A DNA stretch of 37,117 bases from Rubrivivax sp. (GTDB taxonomy: Bacteria > Pseudomonadota > Gammaproteobacteria > Burkholderiales > Burkholderiaceae_C): contig JAEUPD010000180.1 in NCBI GenBank assembly GCA_016788525.1, forward strand, positions 1 to 37,117. Reading direction: 5' to 3'. The translations under genes and the position numbers were made by a program. This document shows, piece after piece, positions 26,862-35,050 of the stretch (positions are counted from its first letter, which is position 1; each line of letters opens with the position of its first letter). A model generated the notes under the pieces. It had not been told where the DNA came from. It did not search any database and saw nothing but the letters and a program-made list of their open reading frames with translations.

Positions 26862-27917
26862 ATGCCGACGCCAAGCCTGCCCGAACGCCGTCGCCTGCTC
26901 GCCGCCGCGGCCTGGGGCGCGGCCGGCACGGCGCTTGGCGTTCATGCGGGCGCTGCCGCCGGCCACCCGGCCGGCGCGCGCTACACCGGCCTTGCGACGC
27001 TCGAAGCGTTCGCCGCCGAGGTCGCGCAGCGCCATCAGCTGCCGCGGCGCTGGCTGCTCAACCGCCTGGCGCACGCTCGCCGCAGCGACGCCGTGCGGCG
27101 CCTCATCATGCCGCCGCCGGCCGGCACGGCGAAGAACTGGCGTGCCTACCGAGAGCGCTTCGTCGAGCCAGAACGCATCGGCGCCGGGCTGGCGTTCTGG
27201 CGCGCACACGACCGCTGGCTGCACGAGGCCGAAGCGCGCTACGGCGTGCCACCCGAGGTGGTGCTCGGCATCGTCGGCGTGGAGACCTTCTACGGCCGCG
27301 TGATGGGCAGCTTTCGCGTCATCGATGCGCTGGCCACGCTGGCCTTCGACTTCCCGCCCGGGCGGCGCGACCGCAGCGCCTTCTTCCGCGACGAACTGGC
27401 CGAGTTCTTCGTGTGGTGCGCGCGCGAAGGGCGCGACCCGTTGGCGCCGCTGGGCTCGTATGCCGGCGCGATGGGGCTGCCGCAATTCATGCCCAGCAGC
27501 ATCAACCGCTACGCCATCGACTTCGACGGCAGTGGCCGCATCGACCTGGACGCCAGCGCCTCGGACGCGGTCGGCAGTGTCGCGCGCTACCTTGCCGAGT
27601 TCGGCTGGAAGGCCGGCCTGCCCACCCACTTCGCGGCCACCCCGCCCGCCGACCCCGGCGACCTTGCCGCGCTGCGCGAACGCGACATCGTGCCGGCCTT
27701 CAGCGCGCAGCAGATGGCCGAGCGCGGTGCCGGCCTGCCGGCCAGCGCGCAGGGCCACGACGGGCTGCTTGCGCTGGTCGAATTGGAGAATGGCGGCGCA
27801 GCGGCCACCTTCTTGGCCGGCACGACGAACTTCTACGCCATCACGCGCTACAACTGGTCAAGCTACTACGCCATGGCCGTCATCGAACTGGCCCAGGCAC
27901 TGAAGGCGGGGCGTTAG
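26862..27917 (+). CDS. mltB: Lytic murein transglycosylase B
   Basis: 351 residues from the ATG at 26862; an ATG at 26853 would add three. A twin-arginine-like signal (ERRRLLAAAAWGAAGTALG) precedes the SLT_2/MltB domain. The catalytic Glu is in LGIVGVETFYGR (Glu141), followed by GSYAGAMGLPQFMPSS and AIDFDGSGRIDL, standard MltB blocks. The enzyme cleaves peptidoglycan glycan strands to anhydromuropeptides in the periplasm. AACAAT ends 7 bases before the chosen ATG and no ribosome binding site is seen, so a leaderless transcript is possible. The E. coli protein is a lipoprotein; here no lipobox is visible. Confidence 0.92.
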   Translation: MPTPSLPERRRLLAAAAWGAAGTALGVHAGAAAGHPAGARYTGLATLEAFAAEVAQRHQLPRRWLLNRLAHARRSDAVRRLIMPPPAGTAKNWRAYRERFVEPERIGAGLAFWRAHDRWLHEAEARYGVPPEVVLGIVGVETFYGRVMGSFRVIDALATLAFDFPPGRRDRSAFFRDELAEFFVWCAREGRDPLAPLGSYAGAMGLPQFMPSSINRYAIDFDGSGRIDLDASASDAVGSVARYLAEFGWKAGLPTHFAATPPADPGDLAALRERDIVPAFSAQQMAERGAGLPASAQGHDGLLALVELENGGAAATFLAGTTNFYAITRYNWSSYYAMAVIELAQALKAGR

Positions 27918-27982
27918 GAAACCCGGGGCGCGCCCGCGCCGCAAGGAGACACGCAGCCCGCACCACGGGCCGGCGTGCCGTG

Positions 27983-28663
27983 TCAATCGCGCGGCCGGTA
28001 GCCGCGCCGCTCCATGCATTCACTCATGGCGCGGCGGAACTCGCGCTGCTCTTCGCGCGTCATCTCGTCGGGCCGATCGCGACGCGCGCGCGGTTCGCGC
28101 GCTTCGCGTTCGGCCCGCTCAGCCCGTTCGGCCCGCTCCCGTGCATCCTGTGCCGCCGCGCCGGCCGCGGCGCCCAGGATGGCCCCGATGACCATGCCCG
28201 CACCCGCGTTGCGCGACGAACTCACGATGCCGCCGGCCACCGCACCCACCGCGGCGCCCGCGGCCACTTCGGCACCGCCGCCGGAGGCCGGCGCCGGCTC
28301 CTGCACGGGCCTGAAGCCGCCGGGGTCGAGCCCGGTTTCGCGCACCGCCTGCCGGTAGCACTCGTAGCGATCGCGGTCATAGGCTCCATCGGAATGCCGG
28401 TAGCCGGCCACCGGCACGAACCAGATCGGCCCGCCGATCCACACGCGCACCCGCGGGAACGGGTGGTGGTAAGGCCGCGGGGCCACCACGCACCCGGCCA
28501 GAAGCACGGCCACGCCGGCTGCGGCCAACCCAGGCCAGCGTGGCCGGCGCGGCGTGCGCGGCAGCGGCAACGCAGCCGGCGGGGTGGGTTCGGGCGCATG
28601 GCGGAAGGCAGGCAAGGTGGCGGTTGCCGCGCCGCGCGGTTTGGGAGAGGTGGAACGGTCCAT
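27983..28663 (-). CDS. Glycine-zipper lipoprotein
   Basis: 226 residues. The hydrophobic segment GLAAAGVAVLLAGC ends in a good lipobox, but about 45 residues precede it, so the true start may lie further inside the frame. Then VWIGGPIWFVPV and a Tyr/Arg/Cys motif (RDRYECYRQAV), a Gly/Ala zipper (AAGAAVGAVAGGIV ... GMVIGAILGAAAGAAA) able to insert into membranes, and a charged Ala-Glu-Arg repeat (ERAERAERAEREARE) ending in FRRAMSECMERRGY. Such proteins are common in proteobacterial envelopes, of unknown function. The two RxxYxCYxQA/MxECMxxRGY motifs look like paired Cys sites. Convergent with the mltB gene. Confidence 0.75.
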   Translation of the reverse strand: MDRSTSPKPRGAATATLPAFRHAPEPTPPAALPLPRTPRRPRWPGLAAAGVAVLLAGCVVAPRPYHHPFPRVRVWIGGPIWFVPVAGYRHSDGAYDRDRYECYRQAVRETGLDPGGFRPVQEPAPASGGGAEVAAGAAVGAVAGGIVSSSRNAGAGMVIGAILGAAAGAAAQDARERAERAERAEREAREPRARRDRPDEMTREEQREFRRAMSECMERRGYRPRD

Positions 28664-28957
28664 CGCCGCGCAACGGCAGGTCCGTCGCCACGGTTGACGG
28701 TTGGCGCGTAAAGAGAAGCAAAGCCGGCCGATTCAGACCGGCGGTCACCGCATCCGGCGCCTGGGCGCAGCCCGCAGGTCGGCAGTGCGGCGCGGGGCCA
28801 TGCTATTGGGGGCGCGAGGTCGAACGGGACCCGGGGCCTGCGGATACCCCGTCCATTGGCCCGCGACGGCGTGACCTCGATTGAGGATGCGCGCCCGGTG
28901 GGCGCCGCCTAGCCTGCCGGCCCGAGTTCCGTGCCGGCATCCCAGGAGACGCGCGCG

Positions 28958-29833
28958 ATGAAGCTGGTCGCCGCCTCGTGCAGCAAGTTGCAGTCGATCC
29001 CCTCGCAGACGGTGTGGTCCGAGATCGAGTCGGAACGGCCCGACGCCTTGCTGCTGCTGGGCGACAACATCTACCTGGACCACGACCACCACGACGACCC
29101 CGAGCGCCTGGCCGGCGAGTTGCGCGCGCTGTACCGGCGGCAGCTCGAAGAACCGCACTTCGCCTCGCTGCTGGCCAGCCTGCGCAAGCGCAAGGCGCTG
29201 GTCGCCGCGATCTACGACGACCACGACTTCCTCGGCAACAACCGCTACGGCGGCGATGTGCCGCCGGCGCTGCGCGAAGCGGCACGCCAGGAGCTGGTGG
29301 CCGCCTTCGCGCCCGCGCGCACCGGCGCCGACGTGTACCGCGTGCACCACCTCGGGCCGGTGGACCTGGTGCTGGCCGACACCCGCTTCTACCGCCGGGA
29401 ACCGGCGCGCTCGGCGCACGACCGCGACGCCGTCCTCGGCGCGCAGCAGTGGCAGTGGCTGGAGCAGGTGGTGCGGCAGTCGGCCGCGCCCTACCTCGTG
29501 CTGGCCTCGAGCACCACGCTGCACGCCTTCGGCGACGAGAGCTGGGAGCAGTACCCGGTGGCCTTCACGCGCCTGCGGCAACTGCTGGCCGCACATCCGG
29601 CAGCGCTCGTGCTGTCGGGCGACGTGCACCGCAACGCCGCCTACGACGACAGCGGCACAATCGAGATCGTCACCTCGGGCGTCGCCCGCCGCGGCCTGGT
29701 ATTTGGCGGCGAGCGGCGCAACTACGGCGTGCTGAGTTTCGGCACCGAGGCGGTGCGTGTGCAGCTGCGCAGCCTGAAGGCCTACTGGCGCTTCGACTTC
29801 GCCATCCCGCGCAAGCCCTGGGCGATGCCCTGA
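28958..29833 (+). CDS. PhoD-like metallophosphatase without signal peptide
   Basis: 291 residues. Starts at an ATG with AGGAGA 8 bases upstream. LLLLGDNIYLD (35-41), AIYDDHDFLGNN, LADTRFYRR and VLSGDVHRNAAYDD are the metal-ligand blocks of the PhoD/metallophosphatase superfamily, so a phosphomonoesterase or phosphodiesterase is expected. The chain is shorter than classical PhoD, lacks the N-terminal PhoD_N domain and Tat signal, and so is probably cytoplasmic. It converges with the caspase-fold gene, with only 5 bases between the two stop codons. Substrate unknown. Confidence 0.88.
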   Translation: MKLVAASCSKLQSIPSQTVWSEIESERPDALLLLGDNIYLDHDHHDDPERLAGELRALYRRQLEEPHFASLLASLRKRKALVAAIYDDHDFLGNNRYGGDVPPALREAARQELVAAFAPARTGADVYRVHHLGPVDLVLADTRFYRREPARSAHDRDAVLGAQQWQWLEQVVRQSAAPYLVLASSTTLHAFGDESWEQYPVAFTRLRQLLAAHPAALVLSGDVHRNAAYDDSGTIEIVTSGVARRGLVFGGERRNYGVLSFGTEAVRVQLRSLKAYWRFDFAIPRKPWAMP

Positions 29834-29838
29834 TATGG

Positions 29839-31461
29839 TCAGCGCGCCATGCGATGCATGTGAACCAGCTCGAAGCGCTGAAAGTGCTCGAGGGACCGAG
29901 GATCGAACGGCCGCTCGGGATTCGGGTTGTGAGCCACGGCAGGCCGATCGGTGGCGTCAATGCGCAGCACGGTCATGGTGGCAGGGTCAAGCCACAGCAC
30001 CCGACTCAACCGGCTTTCCTGTCGATCGGCCACCCGCCAGCCCTGCGCTTCGACGCGAAACGCCTCGAAGGTGCCGGCAGGCACCTCGATGCGCTCGCGC
30101 GCGACCGCGCGGTGCTCGAGTTCCGCAGTGGCCAGCTTCCAACCGGAGACGCTGAAGGGCAAGCCGTATCCCTTGGAAAGCAGACTGACGGAACGCCAGC
30201 GCTTGCCCAGCGATATCTCGGCCGGCCCACCGATCGACTCCGGCGGGCGCAGACCACCGAATGCATCGGCCTCGTAGCGCTGCACCGTGCCCAGCGCGTC
30301 GGTGGCCACCGGGTCTGCGCCCGGCGCGAGATTGCTCCACGTGACGATGTGGTCGTTGGCGAAGGTGCATGCCAGCTTCATCTGCTTGACGGCCGCGTTC
30401 TGCCGCCCCACCAGGCATCGGTACTCCAGGCGGTCGCCTGCTTCGTAACGGCGGCGCCCCGGGGCCAGCGGCGCGGCCTCGCGCGGCCCTGGCTGCGCCA
30501 CGATGCGGCCACCCTGCAGCTGGTCCAGGCGGTGCAGCGCCTGCTCGGTGAACCGGCCATTGGGGTGGCGCAGCAGGAAGGCCGTGACCTCCTCGATGCT
30601 GTCGGAGCGCATGAGCCGGTCCCACTCCTCGCGGTCCCGGTCCACTGCGGGCAGGGCCGCCGCGCCTGTCGGGCTGGCAGAAGCGGCCGAAGCCTGTGGC
30701 GACCGGCCGAAGTAGAAGTCTTCGACGAGGCTCGAGGAGTCCCACGGCACCTGCCGGCCGGCGCTGGCCGCCTGAACCTGGAAGCGCACACGCTTGAAGA
30801 CATCCTCGATGCGCGCCACGGGCTGGCGAAGCTGCTCGAGCAGGTAGCCCGTGAACAGCCCGTTGCCGCCGCTCGCGCGCCCATCTTCGGCCACATTTCC
30901 AGGCGCGGTGGCATACGCGATATAGGTACCGACCGGCGCGTCCAGCGGGGCCAGGCCCTTGCCGCTGGCCGTGGTGCTGAACGGGTTGTCGCGGCAGGCG
31001 TCCAGCACGACCACGTTGGTGCGCGTCCTGGCCTCGCGCAAGGCATCGAAGACGACCTGCATGTCCAGGCACTGCTCGCGAACTTCGTCGGCGGAGACCG
31101 GGTTGGCGTCCAGCGGAAGCAGGTAGTTGCGCCAATCGAGCTGCAAGCCGTGGCCGGCGTAATAGAACAGACCCGTGCCGCGGCGCCCGGCCAGCTTCTC
31201 GAGCATCGTGGCCACGGCAGCACGCATGGCGGCCGCCCTGGCGTCGCGCAGTTCGATGACGGCAAAGCCCAGCGCCGCCAGCTGCGTGGCCATGGCCTTG
31301 GCATCGTTGGTCGAATTGACCAGCGGCGCGGTGGGGTACGCCGCGTTCCCGATCACCAGCGCAATGCGCGGTTCGGCGGCTTGCGCCTCGGCGAGCAGCG
31401 GTGCCAGTGCGGCGCCGAGCAGGCAGCTGCGGCGAGAGATCCGGGCAGTGTGCATGGCCAT
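29839..31461 (-). CDS. Exported caspase-family (C14) protease with extra C-terminal domain
   Basis: 540 residues from the ATG at 31461. A GTG at 31470 overlapping the alpha-E stop (GTGA) and an ATG at 31455 are alternatives. A Tat-type signal (ARISRRSCLLGAALAPLLAE) precedes a caspase-like p20 domain: EPRIALVIGNAAYP, the catalytic His104 in YYAGHG and Cys156 in LDACRDNPF. The domain ends near SSSLVEDFYFG (about 240). A Pro/Ala linker and a short helical repeat lead to a beta-rich C-terminal domain (about 340-540) with DRLEYRCLVG and VPAGTFEAFRVEAQGW, resembling DUF3108-like folds. Likely a periplasmic or surface cysteine protease. It is the last gene of the ATP-grasp/alpha-E/transglutaminase operon. 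Confidence 0.9.
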   Translation of the reverse strand: MAMHTARISRRSCLLGAALAPLLAEAQAAEPRIALVIGNAAYPTAPLVNSTNDAKAMATQLAALGFAVIELRDARAAAMRAAVATMLEKLAGRRGTGLFYYAGHGLQLDWRNYLLPLDANPVSADEVREQCLDMQVVFDALREARTRTNVVVLDACRDNPFSTTASGKGLAPLDAPVGTYIAYATAPGNVAEDGRASGGNGLFTGYLLEQLRQPVARIEDVFKRVRFQVQAASAGRQVPWDSSSLVEDFYFGRSPQASAASASPTGAAALPAVDRDREEWDRLMRSDSIEEVTAFLLRHPNGRFTEQALHRLDQLQGGRIVAQPGPREAAPLAPGRRRYEAGDRLEYRCLVGRQNAAVKQMKLACTFANDHIVTWSNLAPGADPVATDALGTVQRYEADAFGGLRPPESIGGPAEISLGKRWRSVSLLSKGYGLPFSVSGWKLATAELEHRAVARERIEVPAGTFEAFRVEAQGWRVADRQESRLSRVLWLDPATMTVLRIDATDRPAVAHNPNPERPFDPRSLEHFQRFELVHMHRMAR

Positions 31462-31466
31462 GAGGG

Positions 31467-32471
31467 TCACGCCGCCATCGGCACCAGGAAGTCGCGGCTG
31501 ATGCCCACGCCGAGGTCGTTGACGCGGTCGAGGAACTGCGTGAGGTACGCATGCAGCCCGGTGGCGAGGATCTCGTCGATGCGGCCGTACTGCAGGTCGC
31601 TCCTCAACCGGCCGGCGCGGCGGCGCGTCTCCACGCTTTGCGCATTGGCCACCAGGTCGAGGTTGGCCACCACCTCGTTCATGCAGGCGGCCAGCGAGCG
31701 CGGCATGTCGGGGCGCAGGATCAACAGCTCGGCCACGCGCTCGGGGCGGATGACGTTGCGGTACACCTTGCGGTAGATCTCGAAGCCGGAGACCGAGCGC
31801 AGGATCGCGCTCCAGTGATAGAAGTCCACCTCATGGCTCTCCTTGGCGGTGCTGCCGAAGTAGTCGCCGCCGAGGCTGCCGTGGCCCGACTGGCCCTGTG
31901 CACCCGCGCCGCCGACCAGGGCGTGGAACTTCACGTCCAGCAGCCGCGCGGTGTTGTCGGCGCGTTCGAGAAACGTGCCGATGCGCAGGAAGTGCAGCGC
32001 CTCGTCCATCAGCATCGTGCCCACGGTGACGCCACGGCTCAAATGCGAGCGGAACTTCACCCACTCGAAGAAGGCGCCGGGGTCGCGCTCGAACTCGCCG
32101 TCCTCGAGCTTGCGGTTGAACTCCAGCCAGGTCTGGTTGGTGGTTTCCCACACCTCGGTGGTGAGCGCGCCGCGCACGGCGCGCGCGTTCTCGCGCGCGG
32201 CGCGGATGCAGCAGGTGATGGACGACAGGTTGTTCTCGTCGCGCACCATGAAGTCCATGACGGCCTGCGCCTGCACCCGCGGATGGCGCTCGGCGAACAG
32301 GCCGGTCAGCTCGCTGATCGACAGCAGGCCGCGCCAGCCCTGCTCGGCCGCATCGGCACTCTGCGGCAGCAGCGAGGTCTGGTAGTTGACGTCGAGCATG
32401 CGCGCGGTGTTCTCCGCGCGCTCCATGTAGCGCGCCAGCCAGAACAGGTGGTCGGCGGTTCTAGACAGCAT
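31467..32471 (-). CDS. Alpha-E domain protein (DUF403)
   Basis: 334 residues, all alpha-helical. MLSRTADHLFWLARYMERAE is the typical opening of the alpha-E family, followed by ARENARAVRGALTTEVWETT, FLERADNTARLLDVK and a C-terminal SRDFLVPMAA. The family's role is unknown; members occur next to circularly permuted ATP-grasp and transglutaminase genes or fused to the ATP-grasp, as in the fusion gene at the window's right end. It starts 21 bases after the ATP-grasp gene, and its stop overlaps or abuts the caspase-fold gene start. Confidence 0.93.
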   Translation of the reverse strand: MLSRTADHLFWLARYMERAENTARMLDVNYQTSLLPQSADAAEQGWRGLLSISELTGLFAERHPRVQAQAVMDFMVRDENNLSSITCCIRAARENARAVRGALTTEVWETTNQTWLEFNRKLEDGEFERDPGAFFEWVKFRSHLSRGVTVGTMLMDEALHFLRIGTFLERADNTARLLDVKFHALVGGAGAQGQSGHGSLGGDYFGSTAKESHEVDFYHWSAILRSVSGFEIYRKVYRNVIRPERVAELLILRPDMPRSLAACMNEVVANLDLVANAQSVETRRRAGRLRSDLQYGRIDEILATGLHAYLTQFLDRVNDLGVGISRDFLVPMAA

Positions 32472-32492
32472 CGTCGTTCTCCACGGCGCCGT

Positions 32493-33968
32493 TCAGGCTT
32501 CCAGCACCCAGGTGTCCTTGGTCCCGCCGCCCTGCGACGAGTTGACGACCAGCGAACCCTCTTTCAGCGCCACGCGCGTCAGACCGCCGGGCACCGTCTG
32601 CACCACCCGGCCCGAGAGCACGTAGGGGCGCAGATCGATGTGCCGCGGCGCGATGCCGGCTTCGACGAAGGTCGGGCACGACGACAGCGACAGCGTCGGC
32701 TGCGCGATGTAGTTCGCCGGGCGCGCCTGCAGCGCGGCGCGGAACTCCTCGATCTCGGCGCGTGTCGCCGCCGGGCCGACCAGCATGCCGTAGCCGCCCG
32801 CGCCATGCACCTCCTTGACCACCAGCTCGCCGAGGTGGTCGAGCACGTATTGCAGGTCCTCGCGCTCGCGGCACAGGTACGTGGGCACGTTGTTCAGGAT
32901 CGGCTTTTCGCCGAGGTAGAACTCGATCATCTTCGGCACGTACGGATAGATGCTCTTGTCGTCGGCGATGCCCGTGCCAATGGCATTGGCCAGCGTGATG
33001 TTGCCGGCCCGGTACACGTCCAGCAGCCCGGCGCAGCCCAGTGTGCTGTCGCGGCGGAACGCCTTCGGGTCGAGGAAGTCGTCGTCGACGCGCCGGTAGA
33101 TCACGTCGACGCGGCGCGGGCCCTGCGTGGTGCGCATGTAGACGAAGCCGTCGCGCACGAAGAGGTCCTGGCCCTCGACCAGCTCGACGCCCATCTGCTG
33201 CGCCAGGAAGGCGTGCTCGAAGTAGGCGCTGTTGTACATGCCGGGCGTGAGCACCACCACCGTCGGCTCGTTCACGCCGGCGGGCGACACCGCACGCAGC
33301 GTCTCCAGCAGCAGGTCGGGGTAGTGCGCCACCGGCGCCACGCGGTGGATGGCGAACAGCTCCGGAAAGAGCCGCATCATCATCTTGCGGTTCTCCAGCA
33401 TGTAGCTCACGCCGCTGGGCACCCGCAGGTTGTCCTCCAGCACGTAGTAGCTGCCACTGCCGTCGGCATGACCGGCACGCACGATGTCCACGCCGGCGAT
33501 GTGCGAGTACACGTCGCCGGGCACCGCCACGTTCATCATCTCGGAGCGGAACTGACTGTTGCCCAGCACCTGCTGGGCCGGCACGATGCCGGCCGCGAGG
33601 ATCTCCTGGCCGTGGTAGATGTCCTTGATGAAGCGCTGCAGCGCAGCCACCCGCTGCGTGAGGCCGCGTTCCAGCTCGGCCCACTCGTGGCGCGGGATGA
33701 CGCGCGGGATGAGGTCGAAGGGGATCAGCCGCTCGGTGCCCTCATTTCCACCGTTCGCGTCCTCGTCCTTCGCGCCGTAGACGGCGAAGGTGATGCCGAC
33801 GCGGCGGAAGATCATCTCCGCCTCCTCGCGCCGGCTGCGCATGACCTCGCCGCTCTGGCGCGCCAGCCACTGCTGGTAGGTGCGGTAATGGGCCCGCGTA
33901 TTGTCCGCGGCCGGCGCGCCGGCGCTGGCGCGGGCGGCCAGCAGCATCTCGTCGAAGGGGTGCTTCAT
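32493..33968 (-). CDS. Circularly permuted type-2 ATP-grasp protein (DUF404/DUF407)
   Basis: 491 residues. N-terminal ERLIPFDLIPRVIPRHEWAE and ALQRFIKDIYHGQEIL are signature blocks, followed by LTPGMYNSAYFEHAFLAQQM, VDVIYRRVDDDFLDP, GNITLANAIGTGIADDKSIY and VVKEVHGAGGYGMLVGPAA, the last resembling the ATP-binding Lys and Gly-rich loop, and a C-terminal SSQGGGTKDTWVLE. ATP-grasp ligases join a carboxylate to an amine; an amide- or peptide-forming role is inferred from the fold. It starts 14 bases after the transglutaminase gene stop. A shorter, fused paralogue is encoded at the right end of the window. Confidence 0.93.
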   Translation of the reverse strand: MKHPFDEMLLAARASAGAPAADNTRAHYRTYQQWLARQSGEVMRSRREEAEMIFRRVGITFAVYGAKDEDANGGNEGTERLIPFDLIPRVIPRHEWAELERGLTQRVAALQRFIKDIYHGQEILAAGIVPAQQVLGNSQFRSEMMNVAVPGDVYSHIAGVDIVRAGHADGSGSYYVLEDNLRVPSGVSYMLENRKMMMRLFPELFAIHRVAPVAHYPDLLLETLRAVSPAGVNEPTVVVLTPGMYNSAYFEHAFLAQQMGVELVEGQDLFVRDGFVYMRTTQGPRRVDVIYRRVDDDFLDPKAFRRDSTLGCAGLLDVYRAGNITLANAIGTGIADDKSIYPYVPKMIEFYLGEKPILNNVPTYLCREREDLQYVLDHLGELVVKEVHGAGGYGMLVGPAATRAEIEEFRAALQARPANYIAQPTLSLSSCPTFVEAGIAPRHIDLRPYVLSGRVVQTVPGGLTRVALKEGSLVVNSSQGGGTKDTWVLEA

Positions 33969-33982
33969 GGCAGGGGCATCCT

Positions 33983-35050
33983 TCAGGGCTTGTGCAACGA
34001 GCGTGCCACGCTCGCGGCGGGGTCGGGGGGCGGTGGCACGACGCGCGTGCGCACGGCCACGGCCAGCCGGTGCCGACCGCCACCGCGGATGACGCCACGC
34101 AGCGGCGTCACGTCGCTGTAGTCACGCCCCAGCGCCAAGCGCACGTGGCCGGTGCGCGGCACCAGGTTGTTGGTGGGGTCCAGGCTCAGCCAGCCCGCGC
34201 TGCGCCCGGCGAGCGGGCCATGCGGCACGCCGGGCGTGCCCGGGCACCACACCTGCACCCAGGCGTGCGAGGCGTCGGCGCCGAGCATCGGCGCGGCGCC
34301 CTCGGCAGCGTCGGCCGGCTCGGTCAGCAGGTAGCCGCTGACATAGCGCGCCGGCAGGCCCAGCATGCGCAGGCAGCCGATCAGCAGGTGGGCGAAGTCC
34401 TGGCACACGCCGCGGCGTTGCGCGAAGGCCTGCGCCAGCGGCGTGTCCACCTGCGTGCTCTGGCTGTCGTAGCGGAAGTCGGCGTGCAGCCGCTGCATGA
34501 GGTGCAGCGCCCCGGCGGCCACCGGGCAGCCCGGCGCAAACGAGGGCAGCGCGTAGGCACGCAGTTCGGGCAGCCGCGGCACGTAGGGCGAAGGGGCGAG
34601 GAACTCCACCGCCGGCTCCAGCGTGGCGCCGGCCACGTAGCGAAGGCCGCGCGCCAGGGCATCCCAGGCCGGTCCGGCGCCTGGCTGCAGCACGTCGAAG
34701 CGCGGGCTCACCTGCAGCACGCTGGCCGCGCACACGCGAAGCGCGGAATGCGGCTGCGCGATGCTGAAGTGGGTGTGCGGATTGCCCAGCGCGTCGACGC
34801 CGTCGCGGCGAAAGCCCGGTACGGGCTCGATTTCGAGGGTGTGCGCGGTCAGCCGCTGGAAGCCGTCTTCCAGCGGGCGCAAGTGCGCGCGGTGGTGGGC
34901 CAGCGACACCGGGCTGTCGTAGCGGTACTCTGTCTCGTGCCGGACCTCCAGCACCGTGCTGGGGGCGGCCGGCGGATCGCCGGCGGCCGCGCTGCCGCCC
35001 GCTTGACCCGGCCGGGCCGCATCGACCAAAGGGCTGCCCAGCGCGGTCAT
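33983..35050 (-). CDS. Transglutaminase-like cysteine peptidase family protein (COG1305)
   Basis: 355 residues. An N-terminal beta-barrel domain (about 33-120, with VRHETEYRYDSPVSLAHHRA) precedes the core with the triad Cys216 (RRGVCQDFAHLLIGCLR), His262 (ASHAWVQVW) and Asp291 (WLSLDPTNN). No signal peptide is visible, so it probably acts in the cytoplasm. The first 30 residues are disordered. The ATG overlaps the stop of the upstream ATP-grasp/alpha-E fusion (ATGA), so translation is coupled. These enzymes can cleave or form amide bonds; in this gene neighbourhood a role in processing a peptide or peptide-like product has been proposed but not shown. Confidence 0.93.
   Translation of the reverse strand: MTALGSPLVDAARPGQAGGSAAAGDPPAAPSTVLEVRHETEYRYDSPVSLAHHRAHLRPLEDGFQRLTAHTLEIEPVPGFRRDGVDALGNPHTHFSIAQPHSALRVCAASVLQVSPRFDVLQPGAGPAWDALARGLRYVAGATLEPAVEFLAPSPYVPRLPELRAYALPSFAPGCPVAAGALHLMQRLHADFRYDSQSTQVDTPLAQAFAQRRGVCQDFAHLLIGCLRMLGLPARYVSGYLLTEPADAAEGAAPMLGADASHAWVQVWCPGTPGVPHGPLAGRSAGWLSLDPTNNLVPRTGHVRLALGRDYSDVTPLRGVIRGGGRHRLAVAVRTRVVPPPPDPAASVARSLHKP

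Noticed and set aside
28080-28160. Tandem 9-base repeats in the glycine-zipper lipoprotein gene
   Set aside because: They encode the charged Glu-Arg-Ala repeat of the protein and need no separate explanation.
28978-31776. 932-codon open plus-strand frame
   Set aside because: Overlaps the phosphatase gene in another frame and lies antisense to the caspase and alpha-E genes; no domain is recognisable.
31551-34121. 856-codon open plus-strand frame, His/Val-rich
   Set aside because: Antisense of the alpha-E and ATP-grasp genes; its His- and Val-rich pattern is what reverse translation of these genes gives in this frame.
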